Source: Turritopsis dohrnii (lineage: Eukaryota; Cnidaria; Hydrozoa; Anthoathecata; Oceaniidae). Taken from it: DNA of 64,000 nt. This document shows, in pieces, positions 11,321 through 23,914 of this stretch. The notes below the pieces were generated by a model. The model saw only the letters and a program-made list of their open reading frames with translations. It had not been told where the DNA came from and did no database searches. Position 1 is the first letter of the stretch; every line of letters starts with the position of its first letter. The stretch spans positions 62,001 to 126,000 of the forward strand of contig BQMF02000280.1 in the NCBI GenBank assembly GCA_027922465.2. Reading direction: 5' to 3'. The position numbers were made by a program, and so were the translations under genes.

Positions 11321-12997
11321 ATGGATGACAAAAAACCAAAAAATTTTCCAGGAAAGGATGGATATCAAAGATTGAACTACCTTCACCAGGTGAGTAATAA
11401 AATTAATCAATTCCAGAAAACATATAATATTTATGTTGTTTATGACATCACCATCAGCTAACTAGTGGCCAACATGTATACGTATAATATAATAAATAGA
11501 ATGAATATAAAGGATTAAATATATAGTATTTGTTCCCTTAGAGTTGTTTAGATACTCCAATAATAGAGTTGGCGAATATTTTTTCAAGGCTTTTTTTTAT
11601 AACAAGAATAGTTAAGTACTATAAGAAACTTCCAGGTGCTTTGGAGGATAGATTTAAAATTATAAATAACCACAAGTAGATCAGCATAGGATAAATGTCT
11701 TGTTACATAGAGGAATATCTAGCAAAACTGAAATTGATCAATAAATAGATTTCAATATTATGAAATAAACACTAAGAATGGTAATTTAACTTTCCATTTC
11801 GACACTATCAGAAAACATTATTTTGATGGAGTTTTATACTATTTTAAAAACGACAAAACACCTAGCTAACATCATCTAGAACAAAAAATGAATTACTTGA
11901 TATCGGTAGATAGGGCGCAGCAAGAACTGCTAAAATATATCTTATAGATTGATAGATTTCAATAGATCACTCAATGCATAGGTTCATTTGTGTGGCTGTT
12001 TGAAAATATATTTTGAATATATATGTTTAATAGAGAGAAGAATGATGTATATGTACAAACTATGTTTTGATATTTATAATGTTGTAACATGAATATATTT
12101 ATTTTATAGATCGCTTACCAGGTTGTGTCGCATTGTCCAATGAACCATGAGTTAGCACGCCATTATATAGAATGTTTTCGTGAAGTAAAGGAAAAGAAAG
12201 TTTTGAGATGGTAAAGTCTTTTGAATCTTTGAATGAATGAAAAGAATTCAATTATCAGGAAACAATTTCTGTTACGGACATCATGTGTCACTGAAAACAA
12301 AAGGAAAGGTAGCTTTTCCTGAATCTTTTTAGGTGCCGCATGCAGTTAAACTGTTATTGTTTATTGTTATTGTTTGTTATTGTTATTGTTTTGTTTAAGT
12401 AATAGAAATGCAGTGGAAAATGAAAAACAGAGCAAGGCTCGGTGCTTACACATCTAGGTCCCAGCCTCCACACCATAACAGAAATACAAGATGATAATGA
12501 TTTTCATGCAGATACCATCTAATTTTAAGGGAAATGAGAGAAAAGTGTCAAGAGTGGTCTTCTATGATTTGTTTTTATAGAGCATACATCGAAGGTTTGC
12601 TGAGACCATTCTCCCTGTTTCCGTTAAGCATTTTTCTTTTTCTTTAGTTCTCGTGCTATGAAGAGAAGTGTATGTAATGGTTGCAATATGGTTTTAGTCC
12701 CTGGTATTACGTCCAAAATTCGTGTCAGCGGTATATGACTATCATATTTTTTCATTGAAGTGTATCATAAACAAGTGAAATTTATACAAATTTATTTAAT
12801 CAATCAAACTATCATCCAACTATTTGATAAGCTCTTATTGATGATATATAGTTTTCCCTTGTCATTCTTTTTTAGGCAAAAGGAGAATTGTGATTACATG
12901 TTTGTGCTGTTCAACCATCAAACGTGTGAATAGTCAAAAGCCAAAACGTAAACACAGAATCAAGCAGAAGAAGCAAACAAGTGGTAAACCTGCTTAA
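11321..12997 (+). CDS. RPP21: RNase P protein subunit p21 (RPP21), four exons
   Basis: Exons 11321-11389, 12110-12210, 12648-12730 and 12876-12997 join in phase to 124 residues; the human protein has 154. The N-terminus G-Y-Q-R-L-N-Y-L-H-Q matches the RPP21/Rpr2 helical start. The zinc ribbon is C-N-G-C with V-P-G in exon 3 and C-L-C-C in exon 4, giving the four-cysteine site of Rpr2/Rpp21/SNM1 proteins. The C-terminus is strongly basic (K-P-K-R-K-H-R-I-K-Q-K-K), as expected for RNA contact. The protein is a subunit of nuclear RNase P, which removes tRNA 5' leaders. A splice acceptor abuts the ATG. A poly(A) signal AATAAA is at 13346-13351. Confidence 0.92.
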
Positions 12998-13669
12998 CAC
13001 AATGTATGTGCTGCAGCTCAACGAAACTGTTGCAATGTTGATTTGATAGTATTGATTTGAACGAAAATTTATACAACAATAAGACGGTATGTCACATTGA
13101 CGACAGCAAGTGATATTGACAGTGACGTATTATAATGGTGACGGCATGTCATATTGGTGACAGGGGGTCGTTGTTTTGAAATGATGTCCTCACCTAACCG
13201 TGAATAGATAAATGCAATGAGTGTGGATAGTGATTTTTTCAGTACAGTTCTCATCTGAACGAGTCCGAAGTTTTGGTGTTGGTTTGGTATGATGGAATTT
13301 TACAATGGAGTACTGAATTTTTAGGGAACACTGTGGCATATTTTCAATAAAGTTCCAGTTCTAAAATTTCTATTCACAGTTCAAGCAGGAAAAATATTGT
13401 CTTAGACTTTTAAAGAAGTGTTTTTGGTTTCGTTGAAATTGTTTATGGAATATATGGAAGGATAAATTGAATAGCGAAATGGTGTCGAACAATATTATCA
13501 TCAACATATCAACTCTATATTATCTCTAACGTTAAGTATAAATGTTACAAGATAGAAGCCTTGATATTTCAGATAATGTCACATACATTGAAAATCTGAA
13601 AAACACTTTAATGAATTGCCAGAATAACATGGATTTCTTTCCTCATGATTTGTATGAAAGGTCTTTGCA

Positions 13670-13790
13670 CCCAGCAGGCACATTTGATAAAAAACCTCTG
13701 CGAAGGAGTGCAATTTCTATAGAAATATACGCACAATTTCAATAAAAAATCTCTTTGTCGCAGTGACTTTTGTCGATTTTGCTCACTGGG
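13670..13790. mobile_element. Hairpin MITE family 'CCCAGTGG', copy 1
   Basis: About 120 bp with ends CCCAGCAGGC and GCTCACTGGG and a core hairpin built on CTGCGAAGGAGTGCA, TTTCTATAGAAATA and TCGCAGTGACTTT. The same block recurs at least nine more times in this window. GCA lies immediately outside each end and may be the target duplication. Confidence 0.85.
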
Positions 13791-16672
13791 GCATTTAGCC
13801 AGTAAGGTTGGTGTGGAAGAAAGACAAAAGCGAGTGATTATCTGATAACTATCCATCTCAAAGTCCTTCTGACTACTACAAGAAGACATCAACTATTTCA
13901 ATGCTTGACCATCTCTTGTTTGAACTGAGTAGACGTTTTTCTGCTGTGACTGTTTATATCGGTTTATGTATTGCCCCAGCTAAAATGGTTAGCATAAATT
14001 CATCATGGTAATGTTGATTAGAAAGAATTTACCAATCAGACATTCCAAACCCTTTAAGTTTAGATGCTCAATTGTTAATTATTGGACCGATTATTCTGGC
14101 ACCCTCCCTGAAACTGTTGCTCAGATACTTAAAAAAGTAAATTTAAAAATAAAAATTTTAAAAATAATATTTGTTTAAATTGTCTTAACTTAAAGGTGTA
14201 GCTCTGTGTTGATGTCAATGTTTACTGTTGTGTTAATCTTACTGTTGTGCCGTCCACAACTGGTTATTACACTATTGTATTAACTATTAACCTAGATGTG
14301 CTGATGATAGAGGCGTTCAACATGATGGTATTTCTTTTCAGTCTTAAGTAGCGATTAGGTTACTTGCACGCTTTCCTTTTCTAATTTGTTTGCCTTGCCA
14401 TTGTTCATTACTTCTGCAAAAATATTTCCTTTTTATAGGTTTGGTGGTGCATAAATTTAGGTTTAGGCTTTTACTATTTCAAAGAGTTGATACAAAAAAA
14501 AAAATCCTAGATTATATCGGGCGGGCCAAAAACGGCCGTAATATTTTAACAACAATAAATTTCTTTGAAAAAGATTTTTATGCTTAGATTATTTTTAGAC
14601 GGTCAAATTGAATTTGTCAAAACATTGAAGATTTTTAAAACTATACAGATTCTGTTAAAAGTCACCATCACGTGACCTCACTGTTGATATGACGAACCTC
14701 CTTCCCATTCCTTTTCTCCGCTTCCAATGGTTTCAATGTTTTGAATACAACGCTGAATGAAAATGATGTTTGTAAAATCATGAACAAGCTTAACCCAAGA
14801 AAATCTGCTTGGTGACATTCCAATCCAATTCATTTAACTTTCAGAAAGACTTATTATCTAACCACTGAAAATAATAAATAATATGATCAAAAATCTCGAT
14901 TTTTCCATCTTTCCATTAAGTCTCAAATCGGTCGAGGTTTCGCTGACTTTCAAAAAAGCAGACAAGTTTCCAAAACAAAAATTATGGACCAGTTATTATG
15001 GTTTCTGTGGTCACACCCAAGATTTTTGAAGGTGTTATATTTAACCAACGTGAAGTTTTTTCCAGGGACATTTTCTCTATCTTTCTGTGCGAATAAAAAC
15101 GTAACACTCAACATATCTTCGCTCGCTTGACGATTGGCAAAATACTCTGGCCTGTTCTTATAGATCTGTCTACAGATTTTGGTACTTTTAATCGCGATCT
15201 TTTGATAGCTAAGTCATCTCATAAGAAACTTTCGGTCAGTTAGAAAAGTCAAGGTCGACTTCATTTGTGAACAATCCCTCATGAATTATCTTTTGTCGAA
15301 CATAAAATATACCAAAATTTGTATCTTTGTAGATGCCATAGAAATACAAAAAGTATTTCGTATTTCTATGAATGTAGATGCTAACCTTGCTTATTATACA
15401 AGTATGGAGCGTATTTTTGCAAATCTTTCTGAAGACCTTTCTCGTGTATTATATTGGTTTAGAGCATCCATGTTCATTGTAAATTCAAAAATGTTTCAAA
15501 TGATGGTCGTATGATATAGAAACGAGTCTGTGGAAATCAAATTAAGAGATTTCTCTATGTTTGACTTTCGCCAAGAGAATACTTGAAATCCTTTGCAAAA
15601 ATTACTACACGTATTTTTTTTTATTAGCAACCAGTTTATAAGCAATATCCTAGGCAAATCTTTTTAAGCAACTTTCCAAGGCCCAAGTTTTTTATCTAAG
15701 TAACATATCGAAGATGAACTTTTCATTGTGATCAGCTCTAACAGAATTCGAATTTTATCCATTTTAAGTGGTTTATATTATTATTCAAGGCATTTCGAAT
15801 ATACCGTATTTCCTCTTTTAAGCTGGGCCGGTTAATAGAGGAAATACAGCACACACCTTGCTACAAAACATTTAAACTTTAATAACAATTTGAACATACT
15901 CGCATAAAAAGTCTCAACAAAGAAGTTTCGATTCCAGGCTTCAGTCCAGGAGTTTTATGCTCAAAGCACCTCACTGGAAGCACAAATCATCATAACTAAA
16001 CCAAATGTTGTAAGCCACAAACTAACTGCGTACTCCTGCGGAAACACTTTCAACCATGTATAGACAAACAAACACATATGTACAACAAACAAATAATCTC
16101 AAACTTTATTTACAAACACAATAAAATTAACATCGACAAACTTCAACGTCGTTTTTCCGTCATTCTCTTTGTGTATACATCGTCAGCACGCACACACGCA
16201 ACCAAAAGTGTTCAAAAGGGCTTGTATAAAATATGATATAATAATAAAATTTCCTATAAAATGTATAATGTATTTTTTTTAAGTGTAAGATTAGCTGCTA
16301 CGGAATTTTTCACCGCCTTCTTTTCTCTGTAGACTTTTTTGGTTTTATTGCAAAGACAAAGTCGAACTTCTTCACTCGGAAGTTTCTCCATCTTTAAGGT
16401 GATCCTGTTTTCTCAACCATGTTTGACTGTTGTGAGAGACATTCTAAACCTGTTATGTTAACATTGTTGCTTCGTTCTAAATCCATCCCTTATTCACTTA
16501 GGTGTACTATTCTTTTAACGTATGCCAAGAACTACGTCTGTCTATCATGGGTTTAATTTCATTTTTTTTAAAGCCGGTTTACATTGGAATAAACTTTCTG
16601 ATAACATTAAAACTTCTCGAACCTAACCTTTACAGAATTACAAAACTGTAGAATTATGTGAACGTAAATATA
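13791..16672. other. No supported gene; one short hairpin
   Basis: Several open frames lack splice sites or family similarity. At 15803-15853 ACCGTATTTCCTCTTTTAA and an inverted TTAATAGAGGAAATACAG form a ~50 bp palindrome, probably a minimal transposon relic. Confidence 0.4.
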
Positions 16673-17268
16673 TCATATTAGACAGTCAGCTGTTGGCCAA
16701 ATTTTAGTTGGCAAATTCTTATTGCCTGTAAATAATAAATATGACCCTATAGATATGCACTTTGAAGCCACGTGACTGGTCAAAACCCATCTTTGAACGG
16801 TTCCAGCAGATGTACTATATCCCTTTATCCCTCCATGGCATTTTTGAACCCTGTTGATAGCTTGCTCTATGGCCTGGTCTGATGGAACTCTGTTGAACTT
16901 CCCTTCTAATCGTTTGACGGAGAAATTGCCATTCCTGTTTTGTAAAATAAAAAGGGTCATTAGCAATTAAATTTCACCTTTTAAATTAAAATCATCTACG
17001 CAATACAGATCACTCTTTCTCTTATCACAAACAAGTACAGTACCGTTCTTTCTTTTAACACAAAACGAGAACCTATAATGTTACTATGTCTAACTTACAT
17101 GAATTCATGATGTATCTTTGGATGAGTTTCATGGAGCCGCACCATTTCTGCCCAATAGTAGGTTAGGTACCTTGAATAATTAGGCCGGTCATACGCGAAG
17201 AACCATGGGAGCATCTGTTTAGTAGCTTTTAAATGTAATTCCCAGTTACCAAGCTTGTTTGCGCGCAT
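16673..17268 (-). CDS. Fragment of a multicopy invertebrate protein family, function unknown
   Basis: Two minus-strand exons, 17099-17268 and 16673-16934, join in phase (AT plus G gives Met). Exon one reads L-G-N-W-E-L-H-L-K-A-T-K-Q-M-L-P-W and A-Y-D-R-P-N-Y-S-R-Y; exon two reads G-K-F-N-R-V-P-S-D-Q-A-I-E-Q-A-I-N. I recognise this pair of motif blocks from large uncharacterised gene families in cnidarians, molluscs and other invertebrates, often repetitive and transposon-associated. I know no function. The upstream half of the protein is not seen, so this is a partial copy or its other exons are too divergent to find by eye. The exon-one start is the first ATG in frame and is uncertain. Confidence 0.5.
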
Positions 17269-18016
17269 ATCACATTCAACTTTTATTACGTTTTTTTGTG
17301 TTTATACCTTGGACCGTTTTTGTAGCAAATTTTGAAATTAGTTCAATAAAAACATGAAAATTAACACGTGATTACAAAATGCTACCGATTCGACCTTCGG
17401 TCTGTTATGTTGGTTCACTGAAATATCTTTTCTGGTAGCAAGACTGGCGTAGATTAGCAAAAATTAAAGAAGAAATGTAAATCAAAAAAACATTTAATTA
17501 CTTCGTCATGGTGTTCATGAAACCTCAACAGGATAAACTTTTTCTCCCTTAGTTTCTGTAGATTTCTATGTTGGATCAATCCAGACTTCATGTCATATTA
17601 TTCCACTCCCAATAAAATGAATGCCACTCTGATGTAATTTAGCTATGCATAAATCTAGGATGGTCTATTTTAAACGTTGATATTTTCTCAAACTGTTCAA
17701 CCGTTCTAACGCGCGAAACACCAATAAACGTTGTAGTCAAGTCTCAAAAAAACAATTCAAGAAGGTCTATTATATTATTATTTCGGAAAATCTTAGGCAT
17801 TTTCCCACGCAAAATGATATCAAAATATGACTTATGTTCACCATCTTTAGATTCTTCTTTTATTAGGGGAACTCAAAAACATCATTTTAAAATTCTTGTA
17901 AAAATTTCTTAAAACTGAATTTTATGTTAAACATAACTACTTTATTTTCCTGAAAGATTGGAGAAGAATTTAGCTCAGTGACATCAAATTTCGATCTGAA
18001 GTTTACGATTCCATTA
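17269..18016. other. No gene seen
   Basis: AT-rich spacer between two minus-strand genes, probably including the 3' UTR of the SH2 gene. Confidence 0.4.
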
Positions 18017-19303
18017 TCATATAAGTCCAGAATTCTCGATTAACCAAGCGAATGTCACTCTTTGTAAGAATTTCTTTTCCATTAAATGAGCTATCAAAAA
18101 TTTCGGACTGGAGAATCTTGGTTGCTCAGGATCGGAGAAATCCAAGCAGTATTTGCCACCTTCGAATGGAATGGCAGCCGCGATGACGTCATCCTGGTCT
18201 CGATACGTTATGCTATACACAACATCGCCATGTTTATCGATTCGAGCTAGGATCGAACCTGTTCGTTTGAAATCCAGTTCAAGTAACGAGCCGATTCGAT
18301 TATTCATGTTTGTGTCGTCATCATTGTCATCGGAGCTTGATGAAAGCGAATTTTTCCGATCGGATTGCCTTATATCTATCTCCCCATAATACCAAACATT
18401 TGAAGAAAATGAAATGTCTGTATCGGTAATAAAAGAACTGTCAATTATCTCTCTAGTTAAAGACACATCTTGTATGTTTTCAACGTCTTCATCGTTTGGT
18501 TCATCAAGGCTTTCGTGCTTGATTTCTGTCTCAACAATGCGCTTCTGACATTCGTATGATTTCTTTCTTCGTTTCAGTGTTGTCGGCAAACTATTAACGA
18601 CCCAGTTTTTTGCCGGTTCCGTTATGGTTTCGGAGAAGCTAAAATTCCTTCGATGGGAACCTTTCGGTGAACTGGTGCGATGACTCCAGTTGGATAGCTT
18701 CTGTTGGATTAGTGCCCAACTTTTCATTTCGTTAGGAATGTGGCAACTTCCAAAATCAATAGCATCGAGACTACTCGTTTGATCCTCGAAAAGAGTCGTT
18801 GAATTTTTACGAGAACTTGACGTAGAGAATCGCCGAACTGTTTTCTTCTTTTCGTTTTTTACGTGAGGGGTTTCCACTGACGAAAGACTTCTGGTTTTCC
18901 AAGTCGAAGTTGATTGTGTATCACCACAAACACGTGTAGAAGTCGGTTCTTTACTTCCGTCACAACTATTGTCGACGCTATCTCGGTTACTTTCTGTCGT
19001 ATTTTTATACGTCAGAGGTTTATCTTGGCTTTCTTTTTTCGACCCTGATTTTTTTCGCCAGCTCCTTCTCACAAAGCTGATATTGCGTTTGAGTTTTGGG
19101 TTTTCAGTTAAATTATTTGCATTGCAATCATAAACTATACGATCGCCATTGGAGCTTTCAAAACCTTTTAATGAAATATTAAATTCATCAACAAGAGAAT
19201 CGTGCAGGTATCTTTTCCCTGGTGACCCGAGGTCTCCTCCAGCCGACACTGAGACTTTCCTTTGACGATTGACTGATACGACGGAGTGCAGAAAATTCTT
19301 CAT
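18017..19303 (-). CDS. SH2-domain adaptor-like protein, single coding exon, 428 aa
   Basis: The first ~300 residues are low-complexity and rich in Ser, Lys and Arg (several R-R/K-x-S type sites), probably disordered. Residues ~304-410 look like an SH2 domain: W-Y-Y-G-E-I at 304, then G-S-I-L-A-R with the phosphotyrosine-binding Arg at 354, V-V-Y-S-I-T-Y-R-D, G-G-K-Y-C-L-D-F, and R-F-S-S-P-K-F-L-I-A-H-L. A ~20-residue Ser/Asp/Asn insert lengthens the segment between W-Y-Y-G and G-S-I-L-A-R. There is no kinase, SH3 or SOCS-box segment after it; the protein ends 18 residues later. It should bind phosphotyrosine peptides in signalling, but I cannot name an orthologue. An acceptor-like TTTTTCTTAG ends 13 bases upstream of the ATG. 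Confidence 0.7.
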   Translation of the reverse strand: MKNFLHSVVSVNRQRKVSVSAGGDLGSPGKRYLHDSLVDEFNISLKGFESSNGDRIVYDCNANNLTENPKLKRNISFVRRSWRKKSGSKKESQDKPLTYKNTTESNRDSVDNSCDGSKEPTSTRVCGDTQSTSTWKTRSLSSVETPHVKNEKKKTVRRFSTSSSRKNSTTLFEDQTSSLDAIDFGSCHIPNEMKSWALIQQKLSNWSHRTSSPKGSHRRNFSFSETITEPAKNWVVNSLPTTLKRRKKSYECQKRIVETEIKHESLDEPNDEDVENIQDVSLTREIIDSSFITDTDISFSSNVWYYGEIDIRQSDRKNSLSSSSDDNDDDTNMNNRIGSLLELDFKRTGSILARIDKHGDVVYSITYRDQDDVIAAAIPFEGGKYCLDFSDPEQPRFSSPKFLIAHLMEKKFLQRVTFAWLIENSGLI

Positions 19304-19320
19304 GCTTGGATTAATCTAAG
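19304..19320 (-). promoter_or_regulatory. Splice-acceptor-like site just upstream of the SH2 gene start
   Basis: On the minus strand a pyrimidine-rich run ends in CTTAG a few bases before the ATG. It could be a 5' UTR intron end or a spliced-leader trans-splice site. Confidence 0.4.
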
Positions 19321-19373
19321 AAAAATGAAAGGAAATCATGAAAATATGATTGTAAAATAAACATATAGAATCC

Positions 19374-19490
19374 TAGTGGGTAAAATCATCAAAAAATCGC
19401 TGTGAAGGAGAGCATTTTCATTAAAGTTATGTGTATATTTTTATAGAAATGTTCTCCTTCACAGCGATTTTTCATCAAATTTGCCCGCAG
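19374..19490. mobile_element. Hairpin MITE family 'CCCAGTGG', copy 2
   Basis: TAGTGGGTAAAATCATCAAA through CGCTGTGAAGGAGAGCATTT to CTCCTTCACAGCGATTTTTC. Both hairpin arms are preserved. Confidence 0.85.
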
Positions 19491-20273
19491 TTTTGATATT
19501 GCTCTCCATTGCTCTATGATCTCCACCGGTGTCATGAGTGTCAAGTTTATTCGTGTCAGTAAGAGTGAAGGTAAGTCTATGCCTCGTTCATTCATATGAC
19601 TTTAAGAAGCTTTTTACCGAAAGGTTTAGCTGGTTAGAGACCTACCAATGAATTACTTTAAACACTTCTACGTTCCTGTCAGCTACATTTAAAACACCAA
19701 CGATGTTGACTTTATCAAGTACACTGTGATGTCCGTGAATCTAACTCCTCTCTCTCTTTACATAGAATAATTTGATCTATTCGGTCTTACGAAATACAGC
19801 TGTATTGTAAGCATTGTTTCCTCATCGTTTACACATCTTAAAACCAGGAAATTCAGCTAATACTAATCACATCCAAGCCTCTTTTCTAAGCCAGCGATAC
19901 TTCCGGTACTAATTACTTAATTAAATATTGAGGTTTGTCTTGTGGTGCCGTTATTTTTTCTTTACTTCACAGTCAACACGCTTAATCATTCTCTTTGTGA
20001 ATATGGATGACTGGATAAAATGGACTTAAGCACTTCAAACCTTCCAAACCCGAAAAAATTCCCCATTCAACTTCCTTCACCGATTGTTATTATCTCCTTC
20101 ATACTGGAATATACAACTACCCAGAATACAATGCTGTAATTACTTACTTTGAGATTACTATAAGTACCGTTGTAAACAGCTGTGAGAAAATCAGTTATGT
20201 TCGTCAAGCCATTTGTTATTCATTGGAGGTATGTTAAAAATGATTTTTCGCATATCATTGTGATAGTTGCATC

Positions 20274-20384
20274 ACAGTGGGCACAAAGTCACTGCGATGG
20301 AGAGCATTTTTATTGAAATTGTGTGTATAATTATATAGAAATGCATTCCTTCCCAGAGATTTTTTAACAAATGTGCTGGCTGGG
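20274..20384. mobile_element. Hairpin MITE family 'CCCAGTGG', copy 3
   Basis: CAGTGGGCACAAAGTCACTG, GAGAGCATTTTTATTGAAAT and a terminal GGCTGGG. The right arm is worn. Confidence 0.8.
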
Positions 20385-20449
20385 ATTAAGTATTAGGGAG
20401 ATAGTAACATACTAGTACAGTAGGCAAAATCTTCAAAATCTCACTGCGA

Positions 20450-20486
20450 TAACCCTAACCCTAATTCTTACCCTAACCCTAACTCC
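20450..20486 (-). repeat. Interstitial telomere-like repeat (CCCTAA)n
   Basis: Several CCCTAA units with one CTTACC interruption. This is the metazoan telomere word inside a chromosome arm. Confidence 0.75.
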
Positions 20487-21549
20487 AAATAATAGTCAAC
20501 AAACCTCTCTCGAATGTTTCCCGAACTACCCTACTTTGATTCGTTATGATGCGAAAAATTGATGAAAAGTAAGTAAGTTATCCCATAGTAATTCACAGTT
20601 ATTTGCAAAACAAAGAAGAAAGAAAGTGAGTGTGTACCAAGACATCGTATCAAAACGAGGCTAAGCTGGAGAGTTTTACAAAGTTTTGATGTTTAAACTT
20701 AATAAATTTTTCTCAAAACTATCATTCCACTATACCGGTGTATTCGTATTCATTTCGTATACTTGCTTTATTTTCTAATTTAAAGGCCCTAATTTTTTTC
20801 TTTTTTTTTTAAACGCAGGACTCATATTGATAACAGCATTTATTTGTTCAAATGATAATCCTGTAAATAAATATTCGTTTATAAAAAATAAAAAAAATCA
20901 CGAAATGTGTATACGTTCAGAGTAATGAAATAAGAAACAATTTTTTAAAATACCTAGATTATTTTTTTGAAGGGTAGTACTAAGTTTTTCGTACATATGT
21001 GTAAATAATCAGGTGCTTGAAAAATGAATGAATTATATCACAGAGTTTTGACAAAAAAGTTTTGTGTAATCAGAGGTTTCTTGGCTTAAGAGCTATGAAA
21101 GAAACGCCCGTTCGGCAAAATCGCTCGATGGTAAAATGCATCATGGGTAAAGTGACATTCGAAACGAACAATGAAGACATTCGAAACAAACAATGAAGAG
21201 CAAAAGTGTCACTCTCCTTCTTGCATGTTTATATAGCCGTTAGAGTTTAATGTTTAGATTTTATACTTTATGTTTGTACGAGGGAGTAAAGTTGGAAAGA
21301 ATGATAACGTCAAGAGATCTAAATAACCATGCAACATCCGATTGAATAGTATTTGCGTATTTTCTTTGTTCTCTCCTCCGAATTTAAACAATAACTAATT
21401 ATCTTCATTTACGCTTTTAAATTTTGTGTAAATTTTCGTCCATTAAGAGACTGGTGAAAGGAGATTTGCGCCACTTAACAATAACATCTCACACACGCGA
21501 ATGTTTCTGGGGGAATGAGCTATCAAGTTATCCGTGATCTCACTCAACT
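20487..21549. other. No gene seen
   Basis: AT-rich DNA with homopolymer runs. A local direct repeat of GACATTCGAAAC-A-AACAATGAAGA occurs near 21155-21200. Confidence 0.4.
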
Positions 21550-22054
21550 TTAAGGTAGTATTGTATTGCCTTTTATGCTGTGTCTACGGAAAAGACTGAA
21601 CAGAAGGTAGAAATGTTTGGACGATAACCCTGGGTCTTCAGGATAGCAAGGACACACAAAGTCGTTTTGAAGCAATCCGCAAGTGGTAGATGGTGATATA
21701 AAACCTGTAAATTGTATACGAGTGGATAGAGTGGGGGAGATCTTGTTTGTAGCTGACTGGAGGAGAACACTATCGTTGGATTTAAATTTCATCCTCGCGT
21801 TATTTCCAGATCAAATTATGATAGTTATAAAAACAGTTGACGTAAAAGATCATGATTAAACTTACAAGGAACTTTCGATACTTTTTGAGTATTTCCACAT
21901 CCTCTGTCATGACTTCATGTTTTATGTTTAACAACACATTTTTACTAAACAACACGTTCTGATCATAAAAATAACAAAAAGATCTTCTACGCTGTTTTTT
22001 TATCTCAATAAGTAACTCCCTCGGAGATGATTTATGCAAATGTACCGAGGTCAA
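21550..22054 (-). CDS. Possible Hint (hedgehog C-terminal) module, last exons; tentative
   Basis: A minus-strand frame (about 22030 down to 21866) ends at a GTAAGT donor after Y-R-K-F-L. A strong acceptor (GTTCTCCTCCAG) opens a phase-compatible final exon at about 21759, ending at the stop at 21550. The last exon contains G-F-I-S-P-S-T-T-C-G-L-L-Q-N, then V-C-P-C-Y, which resembles the G-x-Y-A-P-L-T-x-x-G-x-I-x-x-N-x-V-x-x-S-C-Y segment near the end of hedgehog-type Hint autoprocessing domains. The preceding exon (N-V-L-F-S-K-N-V) could match the earlier F-A-x-x-V strand. The catalytic N-terminal Cys region was not found, so this could be a partial gene, a decayed copy or a chance match. Confidence 0.3.
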
Positions 22055-23914
22055 AAAAAAAACATTAAGCGATATTCTTTCCTAAAAAAAAAATGATCTA
22101 GCGATCTTTTTTGTATGTAAAAACAACCATTAACCGATCAAACAAAACTTCAGACTTGTTGAAAGTGATAGTCTGACTTTTTAAGCGAAGAAGCACTAAA
22201 ATAAGGTTTGGTTTTCGAACACTTCAATGATGGATTAATTTTCCTTATTTATTTAACAATGTTTATTTTTCTTGTATTGACTATTTACTGTGTTGATAAG
22301 TAGATGACATCACTGTAACAGCCCCATTTTTCACGCTGTTTTCTTTATAGATAATCACAACTCAATCTTATTTGGATTTTAATCTTTGGCCTATTCAACC
22401 AAAATTTTCATTCATTACAAATGATTTACATTCAAAATGAAACATGTATCACACAGGTCACATGCTTATCACGTGACAATGACACACTATTTGTCATTAT
22501 TTCATTCTTCTCAACATTCAAGAGGAAAAAAGGCATTAGTCAGTTTCAGCCTCAGTTTCGGGATCGAGGTTATAGTAAACGAATCAAAAGAATAGGGCAT
22601 CTTTTTTCAGGTTTTTGTTTTAATTCATGGTTTTTAAATGGCCACCTTTCCATGTGTCTTTTATACCTTAAAGATATAAAATTGAAATGCCATTCTCTTC
22701 TAGCAAATAAGATATATTGCATATCAATCTCGTTCCATTCATTTCAATAAGTAAATAAACAAGCAAATAAATAAATCAACAAATAAATGGGACCTACTTC
22801 CTGAAACCACATTTATTTGAAGTCACGTGTTATGGTAGTTCGCTGAAACCTGTTGTGAAATGACGTCATCTAATAGGGTTCGCATGAAGGCGAAAGCTAA
22901 TCTAGTATACAGTTTATATGACAAAATGAGTTCATCAAAACTTTGTGGTGAAAACCTTGTTAGAGTTGCTTGGATCAGCGAGCATAAAATTACGTCCCGT
23001 TCATTCAAACATTTTCAAACATTTTCTTTCCTGCGAAAAGTTTCACGAACCCAAATTGTCACGTGAGCATACTCAATTATCGAAATTCTTTACCTGTTTG
23101 GTTTATACTATGCGGTGTAATTGAAATCGAGGCTTGCTCTATTGTCTCAATTAATCAGCAGTGGCAAGGGAGCAAATATTAAAATTGTTCATTCGATATA
23201 AATATCGTTAGGGCAGCCTTGAGACCGTAGAAAATGGATAACCAGTAAAAAGAAGATGAAAAACTTCCAAAATATTCCCTTTGTTCTAGCTTTACACTCT
23301 GTTTACACTTTACCCGAAAGTTTACACTCTATTTAAACTGTTCCCCTAGAAGTGGTAATGTAGAAATTGGTTTGTATTGTGTAACGAAGCCTTTACGAAC
23401 AACACGAACAGAGGAGAAGATAAATATCTCTCTACTCTGGATTTGCTCGGATCTCAAATAATATTTTCGTCTAAATTTTTGCTAATCTCGTTCGCAGCCG
23501 ATATATGCTCTTGAAATCTTATAAACTGTTTATCTCAAAATATATAAATCTGTGTGTACCAAATTTTTCGTCCACTAAATTGACAATTGAAAATGGAGAA
23601 AAATATGTCCTAAGAGATCATGGTTTGAAGCAATTCCAAAAAGCAGTCTGTTTCTTACATGTTCCAATCGGATAAATCGGAAATACTGTAAAATTAAATT
23701 GCTCATTAGCAAGCCATTTCCGACTTTTTTTTCTCACACACAAGCGAATGCAAATCACAATGGTGTGAGAAGTGGAAGAGGTTATTTTCAATGTTGGTCT
23801 CGTTTATACGTTTTCTAATTCATATGGTCTCTTGATATATTAAAAGAGTGGGCGAGACAACAATCAATGAAAAGTACAAAATCATGACATCATGATTCTT
23901 TCAACTCTAAGATA
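22055..23914. other. No supported gene
   Basis: A minus-strand frame around 22855-23000 (N-E-R-D-V-I-L-C-S-L-I-Q-A) ends at a CAACAG-GT donor-like site and might be an exon, but I found no partners or family. The rest is AT-rich. Confidence 0.3.
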
